A DNA stretch of 64,000 bases from Morchella semilibera (taxonomy: Eukaryota > Ascomycota > Pezizomycetes > Pezizales > Morchellaceae), in contig CM018604.1 of NCBI GenBank assembly GCA_009192285.1, positions 1,054,001 through 1,118,000 of the forward strand. Direction: 5' to 3'. The notes under the pieces were generated by a model. The model was given only the letters and a program-made list of their open reading frames with translations, was not told the DNA's origin and searched no databases. A program made the position numbers and the translations under genes. The stretch's first letter is position 1; each line of letters opens with the position of its first letter. Positions 1 through 13,258 of this stretch are shown in pieces.

Positions 1-3000
1 CGTTACCCCCACTCCCCTCCTATTTTGGCACAGGCATCTCATTCGTCCCCCCACAAATGTGCCCTGAACATATGGTTTGGTTCTAACGTATGCAATTGCA
101 AACGGCCCGGCCAAAGAGAAAATAACGGGTTGAGGAATATGCGTACTTGTTAGATTTCTCTAGCCAAGACTCACGCCTTCCGACCCATATACTAACCTCT
201 ATTAAAGCCTAGATTAAATCTACTAGAGTACCTCTTGTTGGTAGGTTTGAGCGACTATCGCAGTGGAAGATGGCCCCGTGGGCAGGTGGGCGAGTGATAG
301 CGTATGAATCTGGCTTGGTATTCGTCCCAGCCAGTTCGATTGATGCATCGGCCCCAACCCTGTAAGCTTGTTAGTGTCTTAGTATAGTCCTGTTGAAGAA
401 AAAATATTGTGTGGCATGACCTGCTATAGGGTGATGGAAAGATAATACGTACCTTGTGGATGGCAACCTGGTTGACAGAAATGAAAAGTGACGAAAGGTC
501 ATGCAGTTGACAGTTTGACGTCTGGAGTTGACACGATTTCCGTGTCTATAGGTGGCTACCAAAAGTCGTTTATAAAGCAAATGTCAACTCGATCGCTGGA
601 AGAACTCTCACCAAGCGAGCTTGGCCCTCTATTAAAGGTAAATAAATAGCGCAAGCCAATACCCGACAAAGACTATACAACTGTCAACCATTGAGCACAG
701 GGCTAGTTTGGTTTTACATTTCAATCTCACCATAGCATCTCGTATCCGCCTCCCCCACACCCAAAGACGCGTCACAACCTCGCCCATCCACGCCACCCCT
801 CATACGCATTACCAGGGAAATCGAGTAGGGTTAGGGTTACAATTCATCTTTCATAATTCCGAGTCAGATTTCGTGATTAAAAATGTACGAGACGATGGAA
901 CAGCCTTTCCAATCATCAGTTGGGCTTTAGGTCAGCGCCAGGGGTTTGAGAAATACCGTGGAAGTAGGAGGTATGTTGTTGGCTGGAACCAAACCCAATA
1001 ATACCTGGGCGACGATTAAAATATCGTTCTCAAGTCCTTCCAGTTAGAGATCATCTATGCGTATATGACAAATACATTACCTCAATTGGCTTCTAGAGCG
1101 CTCAGGTATCGGGGGGGGGGGGGGGAATCAATAGACACGGATGGGCGGGTCAATATTCAAGGCGACAGATATGATGTATTAGGCACATGTATGTCTGGAC
1201 AGGGCCAATGATTTTGGGCTTAATATAATATCCACTCAATTGGCAAAACTTACTAATATACAAAAATAATTTGCTGGTGCGGGAGCCATTTATGTATTAG
1301 GGGACTTTCGGGTCGATCCCTATGTTGATGCCAATGTCAAAGCCAAGGGACGGATATCCTAGCCCTAGTGAATATGATGGTGTTCGTTTTGGGGGGGGGG
1401 GGGGGTATTTAGCCATATTTATATAGATAAATGCACTCACGCTGTGGTGTATGAATGAAGGAGCCCTTTTTGCTTCTCTGTTCTCCACATCCCCAATGCG
1501 GTACGTACACAAATTACCAGTTGGCGGGTTCCCACGGCTCCAGGACCCATTGGCTATCTGAATTATTTCCGTGAGAGCATTGAGTGATTAATTGCTGCGC
1601 GAAAAACACTTTTTTTATATATAAAATAGCTAACCCAGCGAACCATAGTCTAAAATAACCCAAGCCCTTCTCCCGCCATTAGCGTCAGTATGGCGCACAA
1701 GAGCCTTCCCAGACAGCGCACATAAGAAAGCTCGCCCGCAATATCAGGGACCAATATATATATACAACAGCAATAACTGCATTGAAGACACAATAGTAAT
1801 CTGTTGGCTTTTTTCTTTTACCGCCGGCTCCATGAAGTAAGACCCAGCAAGCGCTAAAGGGTCAGCCCCATAGTGCGGGAAACTCCTTGAATTTGAAACA
1901 TCTGGGTCCACGGGTAGACCCTATATCTGAGTACATGTAGGCATTCCACGGCACCCATGACCTTGATCTCCGTCTCCGGCAAGTGAGCTTGAATATCCCG
2001 CCCGAGCTTATATCTGTCTGAGTGTGTGGCTTAGCTCTGATTTGTTGAAGTGGATATGAGGCCCAACGCCTTGGGTACCACCACTGGTAGTCTCTGAATA
2101 TCCACCGAATCAGCACCAGCGCTAATCAAACCATCGGGATGTAGATGGGTGGTTAGACGAAGAAACATGATATACATGTGTAGAAGAAAATTATCGAGTC
2201 AATTAATACTTGCACCCATCTCGTTGAGAATGCTCCTTCTCGATCTCTCCGCTTCATACCAACTCCTGACTCTTGGAGTTCACAATGATGATGACAATGA
2301 TGAACGATGCTACGTTACGTGGGACGGGGTGATTTGATGCGACGGCACAATAAGGTTGCACACACGCGAGATGCGGATCTTCGACACCTCCATGAGCCGT
2401 CCGTGAGCTGACATCACTAATAACTATTGCAGGCGTGCACCCAAACAATAACTTGTAGACGCCGTACTGGCTCCGTGGTCGGGATGAACTGTACAGAGAA
2501 AAGTCTCATGACTGGAATGTCCCGGCCCAGAGAGAAGTGATTACTACATGGCTGCCCCATTGTCGAGTTAGTAATATGCGCAGATATGTAGCTAACGAGA
2601 ATTGATATTAAACCCAACTGCCAATATCACCATGCATCTAACTGCACTTCTTTCATTTACACCCATCTATGTAGTAATTTCCACTAGTTAGCTATGAGCT
2701 CCTCTCAGGATTAAAGAGAATGGGGGTGGGACTAATTAATCAACTAGAACATACTACATAATTTATTATGCAGCATCAAAACTGGGATATCCCACTTTTG
2801 CAAATATGGCGTGAGACTCGCTTCCCAAGACTTGGGATGACAGGTAGCCGGCTTCCAAACAATCATGAATCTTCTCATCCATGTGGTCCATTAATTGGTA
2901 AACAGATCTTCAGGCACCGTCGATAACTGACGGGGCGAGAGCCGTACCGCCGGCCTTGCGCTCCGACACTTACAGCGTAATTCGGCGCATTTTATGTCTC

Positions 3001-3872
3001 GGTACGTGCACAAGGCTAGCACGCCCTCTTTCCCCCTTATCATTAGAGAGTGTTTGTTGTGTTTTTGTCTTGTCTTGTTTCTTTTTTTTTTTTTTTGAGG
3101 GGGGTATACATCCAGGGTGGGGGTTGAAACGATGTGGGGGGGGTGGGCAGCTGAAGGAGTTAGCTATAATCTGACCGCCAGAGCTTATTTTTGTGGCCGG
3201 TATCTCTCATCCCGCCCAAAGAGTATTAACCTCACGATTCCGATATAGGGCGACATACAGGATGTAACGAGCAGTATTAGGCTTATCTATTGAGCAAGGT
3301 AATCAGAAAGAAAAAAAAGGCCTCAAGCACGTACGAGAACTTGAGCTAGCTTACTTATTTGGAATACTCAAAGATTGGAGTTATGTAGCTAGCTACAGAA
3401 TAGTTACTTTACCTGCTGATCATCCGCCCAGCTCTTACGCACCCCGGAAATTTTATGAAGTACATGTAGTTCGTCTCATTTGGCTAATACAATGGCTTCC
3501 GAGCCGTATGCACCTTGCGGCCCGAAACGATTAACATAATCTTGACACTCTGTGTTGTTTTATCTCTACCTACATGTACTACCGATTAGCAAGCATATAA
3601 CTATCAAAATAGGGCTTAAATTTTCGTAAACAGGGTCATATCTACCGTTGGAAGCACAATATATCACGAGTGCCATGGCCATATGGTCCAATGAGCCCAC
3701 ATGCGCACAGTTTGGGTGCAAACATTCCCGTCTATAACATAATCTCACCTAACCTGCAGCCTATCGAACATATATTGCCAAGCTATATACAGCTGAATCG
3801 ACCGATCCAGAGATCGTCAAGACAACCGCTTTTTAGGGACTTGGATTTAAAATCTTTTTTTTAGAGCAGGGA

Positions 3873-3902
3873 GGGACGGAGGGACGGAGGGACGGAGGGA
3901 CG
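3873..3902. repeat. 8-bp minisatellite (GGGACGGA)n
   Basis: Nearly four perfect tandem copies of GGGACGGA lie directly after a T-rich stretch. No gene is nearby, so a length polymorphism here would probably be neutral. Confidence 0.85.
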
Positions 3903-6900
3903 CGGCACTCCTTTTTCATTGTCAGGCCACTCACCTTTATATTCTTAACCGGCGAGGGTCGAGCCAGCAGATAATTCCGCCGGAGCAAATCGGACTCAAA
4001 AGCTAGGCTGATGATGGGTATTGGAATGTTTGTAAGCCTAGTCCCATGATAGCTCAAGAAATCTGTCGTGACAAAACTCATGTTCATAGGAAATCACTCG
4101 GTGCTGCAGACTGCGAACCGTGTATCAGTATTGACATTTTATGTTCAGACGTAAGGAAAGAAAAGGCTGACCACCCCAAAGTTTCTTACTATTCATCCAG
4201 TTCCTGATACATGTTAGTTTGAGTGTCTCGGCTTCTTGCGCGATTAAGGTTTCATCTGTACTTTACTATGTCTAGATGCCTCCCGGCGCATGTTTTCAAA
4301 ACCAAGGTCGATACATCCAGTGTTGATTTTCTTAACTGTGGCTAGGCAAGATTGCTAGAGTAGGTTACCTGTAATTCTTCCAAGAAGTGACGTGTTCCAA
4401 AACACACATAGCGATTGCATAAGGGGGCCCAGGGGGAAAGGCTCATGGTGTCTAGATGGTTCCGCTCTCCTGTAACAGGCCGGGTCATGCAGAACCTCAG
4501 GAAGTAGATATCCGGGAAAACAGACGCCACCACCGATCTAGTTCACGATCCCGCATGGGCGCGGCCATGCGGTGCAAGTGCTTTCTTCAGATGTCTGATC
4601 GGCCTGCATAACCTGGAGTATGTGCCAGTGTGCCAGCCAGTGCGGAACTGCGACTGCTCATTTTTTTTTTTTTTGGGGGGGGGAGGCCTCAAATTTAAAA
4701 CTTGAAACAGAGAGCTTAAGAGTAAACCCGGTGCTCTATTGAGATAAAATCTGGTGATATGGTTCTACACGATTTCATCTCGCTAGGTATGTACCTATAG
4801 CTAGAATACCTACTAAGCAAATTACTCTCCTACTCTTGAGTTGCGGGCCAATGTCTTTCTCTTCTACCATTGACCGCGCGCAGCTATTTTTGGGGGGGAG
4901 TAAATTGTGGAGTCGAATTTTCTTTATATTAACTCTGTCTCCCCCGTTTCCCGAGGCCTCCCACCTCGTGATACTGGCGTGCGCGCTCAAGGCCCACTGT
5001 ACGCAGGGATCCCCCAGACGCCACAGTAGAGTGATATCTCCGGTCGCGATAGTGAACGGGCAAGCTTGTTTCCCCAGAATTACATGTTCGCCGTCGTTGT
5101 CCGTTGAAAGTGGGTCGCAACGCCCATGCCTTTCTAAGCCCAAGGAAGTTATGCAGGGCCGCGGCTAGTACGCCTCCTACTTCCTCCTGGCTTTCCCCGC
5201 CCAGCAGAATTATCTGGTATAAATTATGACTCGCGGCGAGCGCGCACTGTACTGGATTTCAAGGGAAGGGAGAGCGAATTAAAAATATATAACTGAACTG
5301 CTCTCGGGTTTCGATCGTGGATCTCTAGAATTTCTTTTTTTCACGTCCAACCGCTGGCACGCGTGCAAGCAACTAATGACTGCATTCGTGAGCTCCGACA
5401 GAGCCCGACAAGGCGGGTTTAAATCCTTCTGCAGAGGGTAATATGTGTAGCAAGTAAAGCAAGCATTAGAAATAGAGAACCTGCCTAGGTGCCCTACCTC
5501 ATGTTACACTATGTATGCAGTTATGCCCTGCATGAGGGGCGAGGACTTGCCTATGGTGTGCAACTGCATTATTAGAAAACCCTCACTCCGACCTTCCTGC
5601 AACGGCGTAGTTAGTTAGACAACGAACCCTACATGATGATACCTCACCTCCTCTACCTTACCTACCTAACTTCGTCTCTTCTCCACCGCGCAAGCCTACG
5701 GGCATTTCCATCATATGATCCTAGTAGTTGTAGCGTGTCGTCGATCTCATCACAAGCACCACAGCCGGTATCGGTATGTATGTACTCTAGACGGCCACAA
5801 AGTCGCGCATTGGGTGGGGTAATCGCAGTAAACAATCATCATGATCAACGTCCTCCGAGTTCTTTTTTTCTTTTCTGACGCGTTTATGCTCACTTGGTTC
5901 TTGGCCCCCAGAAACGAACTGTAGAGTAGAGTGTCCCATGCGGCTCCATTTGAAATCGAAACTTTCTTTATTTCTTTATAAAGTATGTATCTATTTGAAT
6001 CTTACCTACAGTACCTACTTTTGTAGCCACGTGGGTGAATTCCGGAGTAAGGGATCTCGGGATAATAACTCCAGAGCGTGTAGATTGGGTACTTTCATAC
6101 GTAGCTATGCAATGCAGGCCGTAGAGCTCGTAGTTACGTATTTCGTGTTATTAAAACAACAAAAAACAAACATCTGTAGTTTGCCGAACTATCAAAATCA
6201 TAGGCCAGCCGTTAGTGAATAAGGAAACCTCCAAACCCAAGAAATTTGTTGATTTCCCCACCCACTTGCAGCACCAGTTAAATAATTTTGCTTTCACTAA
6301 TTCAACCCCAGTTGTGTGATGAGGGAGGGGTACAGCATCACCGAGATTGGTAGGGTTATTTTAAAGAGAAAAGTTTTTCCGTGGTTAAGGTCACGCAACT
6401 GATTGACAGCCTGACACGTCCTATTCAGGGTTTCTTGAAGTGAGGTGCAATTTTTTGTCTAGGGGGATTTGGTGCGGGTACCATGGTAACTGTTTACTCC
6501 TCAAGCTGCGCTATGTTCAGAAGTATACTGTATGTGTAACCTTGAAGGTGTCATTGGCGAAAGATTATTTGGCAGGGTGTTCTGGTGCCCTACTTAGCGA
6601 CAACCTTTATGAACAATTACATAACGGTACCAGGGTGTTTAATCCGAGAACTGTGGAGAACGGGGGGTAAGAAGCCTGGATAGACTTTTCAAATCGTCGA
6701 TGTGAAACGGATGTCCGTGAGAAGGCTCTCGCCAGTTTTGGGCGGAGGATTAATACACCATTTACTAGAAGAGTTCTGAAAAAAAAAAAAAAGAAAGAAA
6801 GAAAGAAAAGGATGACTTGCCATGTGCACAAGCGTCGAAGCATCCATGGAAGACGGACAGGACGGCCGAAATTCTGCATACCAAGACTAAACTTTGCGAG

Positions 6901-9900
6901 TTAGTATTTAGCGCGTACAATTGAGCTGTTTTCACGTTCCCCTGAAGCGTGCGTGATTCTGCCATCAATACAAATCACCAGCCCTCCATCCTGTGCGTTG
7001 GTGAACCTGATATATCTTTTCCAGAATAGAGTGATGTATCAGATCACGACATAGAGTATTTGTATTTTGAGCCATATCAAACATGGAATATATGCCCGGA
7101 TAATGCCTATGAACGAACATCTCCGTGTCTCCGTGTCCTCGTTGGCCTGGTCGGGCCGATGGTAAGAGTACATCTTTACCGTTGAGATCTGGGCAAGGAA
7201 GACCCCGCGAAGTGTGAGAACGGGCAGCTCTAGGTCTAAATGGCCGGCTTGTTGACCCCTATGTGCACTAAGAACGGACGGACTCTGATGTTTGATTTGA
7301 CCGGAAGATGAGGTGCTGTTCTCACTCAGGCATTGCTTAGCTATACGCCAAGCCCTGGGTACTCTGTCTATGCAAGGATCTATTTTTCACCTCTTTTCGG
7401 GGAGTAAAAAGAAAAGAAACAAAAAAGATTGGGCCTTGGGCACCGTCGTCATCACTGCCGTTAGTCCGCCTGAGATTTAAGCGTTTGACCTACGTTATTA
7501 GCGCCACAGCCGGTTTGGCGTCTATGGATCCTACAAAGCGGGATTGTTTTGGTAGGGTGTGGAGCCTGATATCCGCCCACAGACTAGGTAGATAGGGGAG
7601 TCCAGACTATTTCCCCCTTTCCATACGGTTTTCTGGCTTGAGTAGGTACACACGAGAGTGCACCTATGATCTACCTACACACGCGCCTTTGTAGGTACTG
7701 GTGCTCGAAAGTACAGATGTAAGGTACTCCTTGGTCTAGATTTCGAACATAGACCTACAGGGGTGGGTGGAGATCCCAAGACTCTAGATAATTACTGGAT
7801 GACCGCATCATGCATGAAGGCAGATCATTGGCACGGGGGAAGGAATTATGTGATCCTCCCCCCATGCATGAACTGTATGTAGTGTATCCCAACCTTGTGT
7901 TGACTTGTGCGACCAGATAGCAATTTGCCGTGGACCCCCGCGCGGGAGGAGTTTCACGAGCATTTGATGCTTCTTCATCCACTCACTTTGTCACGAAATC
8001 GCTTTTTCCTTTTTTCTGGCTCCCCATGCCTTGTGCCCCACAATCTCGGGCGACCACATTAATACAATTGCTGCTGCCTCCGGATCGCCACTACGGCCGT
8101 GCTTCCCGTTCTCGGAGCAGCGGCAATGGAAGATTCGACTGATTTTGGTACGGTCCAATAAGTTGGGCGTTCCTGGGACGTGGTGGTGATATGAAGTGCT
8201 GATTAGATTTCTTCAAGTACGCCCTTGCATAAACAACAGTGCCGTTTTGGGCGGATTCTATAAAATGAGGGAATAAACCATTGAGATTTAGCCATAACCA
8301 ATGATCATTCCTGTCGTTGAAATCGCCGGCGAAAGGGTTTAAGATAAAACACTGCGTGGGCACCAATAATTAACTGCACTTCCACATGTGTAAAGCGCCG
8401 CACAGCATAGTCGATTGATATATTGAAACAAGTGGGCGGACATGGAGTTTCTAGACACTCGAAACCTTGTTGCACAGTCGCGTCCCTGGTTTCTAAGACG
8501 TCCCGTTAATCGTTAATTGCAATTGCATATGGATTACGAACTGTCTCTATCTTCTCATTTCGTGTTTGATGGCGGATACGTGTTATCAGGAATCAAATTT
8601 CTTCAGGTAACCCATCTGCACGGGAAGTGGGGCCTGTGTTATTAGGTCGAATGCCTGCCCTAGTCAATTGCGAAATTCATACAACACCGTCCAGAGTAGT
8701 GGTTTACTATAAATGGATACAAAGGCCCCTTGGAATTGGGATCAGCACTTCTAGACGCTGTCGAGGCGTGACTGGCGATGCAAATTTCCCAGTCCATTGG
8801 AAGGGACTAACTTCTGCTGCCGACCCAAGAAGGCGCATATGTGAGCTCCCGAGAAAGTTACGGTGATGCCAGTCACAAGGTGCAGCCATCTCAGGAAGCG
8901 CTTGAAGAACTTTGTTCGACGTTTTTTCTTAGTATCATAGGAAAGGGCTGCTTGGTGATACATATCAAGTTGAAATTTTGTGGGCTTGTCTCGCTGCGGG
9001 TGTTGCACAAGCAAAAGGGCCTGACAGCAGTCGATTAGAATCCCATGTGCTGATAGGTCAGGAGTGTGTGGTGACAGATGAATAGGTATTCCCATTTGTT
9101 GACTTATCAATATGACTTTTTATCATGACTATGGTCCAACCTGTTTCAACCGCACACCTTCGGCTGCTGCACGTACCGGCACACGTTTCTCATCTAGAGA
9201 GGGTTTCTAACGGCCCATAAGCAAGATCTCAGCGTTTCAAGCAATTGTTTGGTTTCATATTCACCAGGCTCCAAAGCCACAGGTGAGCTTAAAGAGACTC
9301 GAGGTATTTTATTTCTTTTGATCGAAAGGCAAGGAAGGTCTATGGACCCTCAAAATATTTCCAGCGGCCTTCCTCCAGCGGGCATGATTTTCGCTATGTT
9401 TATTATCTCTCTTGCGTGACCTGTGATAATCTTGTTTCGTCGAATCAACAAGAGGCAATTCCTCTGGCCATCCTCTCTTTAGTTAAAGGCATTCATGGAC
9501 CAATTCTTCGCTTGGTCCCGGTCTCCGCCATCAAGGGAAAAGTGGTGCCACTTTTTGGAGCTCGCGCTCGTGTCCTATCGGCCGACGTAGAGTAACAGGG
9601 GTGAGCCTTGTGTGGTCGCCTGGTTTTGTATGCTTAGCCTCATTTTGTCTAACAACCAAAGATTTTTCTCTCCCATAGAAACGTTTTGGAGAGTAACTTA
9701 TCTGTGGTTTGTTTTTTGATTCCTTTCATGTTCCTTTTTCTTATTTTCCTTGACTTTGGTTTCCGCCGTTGACGTCAAGGAGATCGCGCACAATTTCGTT
9801 TCCCTACAACAAATGTGATGGATTGGGATGCACGCGACACACGGACAGAACTCCTAGGGCGTGTCCTTTTTTTTTTTTATTTTTTTATTGCTGTGCTGAG

Positions 9901-10370
9901 GTGTTGCTCCTCACATAGGGGAAGAGATGGAAGGGTCATACAATATAGATTTCATGCACGGTGAGCACACTATTCAAAATCCGCGGCAGTTTCCTCGAAG
10001 ATCCCAACCAATTTGAGTACAGGTTTGTTCAGGGTCTTTCTTTTTTTTTTTTTACAACTTCCTTGGCGCGCTCTCTCCGCTTTCTAGTTTGATTTTTTTT
10101 CTCTAGTGGCACGCGGAAAAACAAAAATAAGGGTCCAAAGAAACAAAAAAAGTCTTTTTTTCAACAAGTGATAATTCAGGTCATCCGTTCGATTTTTTCC
10201 TGGTCGCTTATCGAAATTTTGGATGAGAGTTGTTACACGATAGCTGCGAGCAACGTGCAACTGGCAAGGAATATTGCGATATTTTGTCTAGATATGCGTA
10301 GATAGTGTCTGTAGGTGGTTAACTGATAAAACCCACATAACGCCTTGTCCACCGATTGCTGTAGCTTTTT

Positions 10371-10402
10371 GATGGATGGATGGGTGGATGGATGGATGGG
10401 TG
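10371..10402. repeat. GGAT tetranucleotide microsatellite
   Basis: About eight GGAT/GGGT units in a row in spacer DNA. A short open frame across it would encode a W/G/M-D repeat; this is the repeat itself and not evidence for a gene. Confidence 0.8.
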
Positions 10403-13258
10403 AACGATCCCAACCGCGCGCTGTTTATCAGTATTTAAAGCGGGGTTCCTTTCGGCGCACCAGCCGCGGGGAGGGGATGTTCTGTAGGATCCCTCCGTGT
10501 GGATGCACCTCTACAAATAGCAAGCGGGATGACCTAGGTCGCAAAATTCTTAAAATGAAGAGAGTGAGTGAGGTCATGCCTAATCACAAGGGAGAGGATC
10601 TTTTCCAGGTTACAGCTGAGGCAATGAAGATCGGTACCGTACATGCATAGGGCGAAGGAAAGTTTTTGAAATCATTTTGGTTCTGTTGGCGATAATTACG
10701 GAAAGAGATTTGGGGAGCTATATTATTACTGTTATTGTTTTTATTATTATGTGCCGTATTATTAAACGCCTCGACGATCATCGGGCTTTGAAAGCCAAAG
10801 CTCTCAGTCCCGAACACCGCCAAGCCGGTAGATATCCGGAAGAAAACCGCTGTCGGTGAGGAACTCACAAGTCAGGGACGGGGCGGTTGTACTGGGTGGT
10901 GATTGGGCGGATGGGGTGGTGATGATGAATAAGAATAATTGATCGGATCCCGTGAAGCCGTAAGTCTTGGATAAGAGGGGTGGTGGAGGAAGGAAGGAAG
11001 GGTAATTGTCGTGCATGAGGTCGTGGCGATGACGTCTGTGCAGAATTACCAAGCAACGGTTGCCTTGGAGGGCTCATTTGTGGGGGAGAGGAGCGACCAG
11101 GACCCCCCGGAGGAGGGGGTGTCTATTGGATGACCACGAAGTTGGGGGGGGGGGGGGTTACCTCTAGAAGTGTGGCAGTGGGGTTGGAGGCAGAGAAAAG
11201 TACTTATTCGTAGGTACACATGATATACTTGTCTCGAGGCTGATGAAACCTGTATTCGCCAGTCGTTTGTTCGTATCCATCTTCCGCCTTCTCGTCTCGT
11301 TGGTTGTTATTGTTGTAACTGTTCCTGCTCGCAAATTTGTTGAGGCTGCCACTGATCACGAGAACGATCCCATTGAGTCTCGTATAACTGAGTAAAGTAA
11401 AGGGCTGGCTGGCGTTGGAAAGGCTCTCATGAATGAGAGAGTGACTGATGATCCCGGAGATCAAGTGAAGATTGCTTTACTCAGCCGAATGCGGCCGGTC
11501 GGGGATTGGATTAGACATGCGAATCGATAGCAAACGAACCGAGTGTGAGTTTCCTTGATGTTTATGATAATCACGAAGCTTCGAAGGCTGGTACCTACGC
11601 GTCAATATTTTATTTTATTTTTTGGTTTGAATTCAAGACTTCTTGAAACAAGATTACTTTAACTCGGCGCTACTGTATATCGAAAAAGTCTCAAGAGGGG
11701 CGAGGTAGGGAAAAAAAAAAAGGGGGGGGGGAGAAATATGTTTGGTAACAGGTGATTTTTCAACCTGAATTAAATACAAAGGTCGCCGCTGAGAACGGAT
11801 GGACTGGTGTCAGGACTTCTTGTTTTCGTGAAAAGGAAAAGTTGCGTGGATCGATGTTTCTTGGCAAATGTGAGGAGAGCATAAGAGCCGCTGGTATAGG
11901 GGTGCTTCCGATGCGTGGCTGGAAGTGTGAGTGGACCCTTGACGGGAGTGACGTTATCTGCTTCGGCTGAAACTGCGAAATTGCGTTGGGGGAAGTCTGA
12001 ACAGAAGCGTGAGACATCGACACAACAGTGGACCAGGGAAGCAAGCGCATGGCCTACCTCCCGGGAGTGAGGCTAGGAGAATGTATTATGTAGGGTGGTA
12101 GACAGGTATGTACATGTAAGTAGGTACCTAGAACAGGACCTTAATGGAGACCTCAGGAAAAAAAAGAGGGACTCAACTCAACTCAGAGTAACGACCCCTG
12201 CCTCCTCCATCTTTCGTCACCACTGTAGTAGATCCATACCACCACCCCCCCTCTTCACCCAAAGAAAAGCTGCAAAAGCAAGCCCAGCCATCATCAAGCC
12301 CAACCCTTCAGCCATAATCGAGGAATGAGTGTGTCTTTTTCGCCCGTTCATCGTCAAAACTGCCCCCCGGTGTTCTCGGGACGCGCGAACCTTGCTACAA
12401 CAGGCTTCTTCTTCTGCTTAATTCTTCTTTCATACTCTTGATTGCTGCGGCTGCTTTTGACCCACCGTTCCCATATTAGGGATTCTATCTGTCTACCCAC
12501 CTATTATTACTCCTGCTAGCTACCTAATTCATCAACCAGTCTTGTTGTGACCGTCAATCGTCAATCCTCCCTCCTCCTGCCAGCTCCACTACACCCACCA
12601 ACCACACCCTGACAGAGTACTCGACGCTACTAAAGAGTAAAATAGCGTAGCGTCAATTATATTCGCACGTAAGAAGGCGAAAGAGAGGAGAGGAAGAAAA
12701 GAAAAAAAAAAGTGAAATACACTCCAGACCAAGAGAAGGGGCTAGGATTTTTTTTTTTTTAAAAAAAAAAAAAACAGGCAGGCAGGCGGTAGACAAACAC
12801 AGACACCTCCTAGTGTAGAGTCACTACTGCCGGTCCCCCCCCCCCTCCCCCCATTGGCCCCCCAATCCCAATTATCTCGCCCTCCACCATCTACCACTGC
12901 TCCCCCCTCTCCCCCGTCTCCCTCTTGGAAATCTCCAGTCTCCTCCTAGATTATTGTTCAGGGTCACTCTCCGTTTGCGCTGCAAATACTAGGAAAGAGG
13001 GAAAAAGAGAGAGGGAAAAAAAAGCCACTGATCCATCGACGGTACCTACGTCAATCGACCACATATCATTTCACTTTTAGGATATACCTAGCACTCGAGG
13101 CAAGCGGACCACGTTTCTTCGTCTGCCAAACACCCAGCACTGGGAGTCAGTCTACTCTGACCCCTTCCTCTCTTTGCACCCCGCCCCATCCTACAAGCAA
13201 CACAACAGAACTACAGACAACTCAGCAAGGAAGAACATCTGCTCTGAGCGAGCAAAGT

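Larger units (their letters stand above)
1..13258. other. Long gene-poor stretch, no recognisable gene
   Basis: I find no open frame here that resembles a known protein; the frames of 60-120 codons present show no domain, no convincing start context and no splice-linked partner. What can be seen: two 15-base G runs (1111-1125 and 1391-1405), a G14 run at 11144-11157, a T13A14 palindromic block at 12748-12774, T runs between 9.8 and 10.2 kb, an 8-bp tandem repeat at 3873-3902 and a GGAT repeat at 10371-10402. TACATGTA occurs at 1932, 3461, 3571 and 12111. From about 12.2 kb the + strand becomes strongly pyrimidine-rich, typical of a fungal promoter and 5' UTR leading into the WD-repeat gene at 13259. 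Lineage-specific or non-coding transcripts cannot be excluded. Confidence 0.6.

Noticed and set aside
708-1001. 97-codon + frame in the left spacer
   Set aside because: No family resemblance, no clear ATG context, no neighbouring exon.
4775-5168. Overlapping 110-122 codon frames on both strands
   Set aside because: No recognisable domain, no splice partner and frames open on both strands at once, as expected by chance in GC-rich spacer.
5405-5430. Possible tRNA T arm (GGGTTTAAATCC)
   Set aside because: Stem bases do not pair and there is no cloverleaf upstream. No tRNA or 5S gene was found anywhere in the window.
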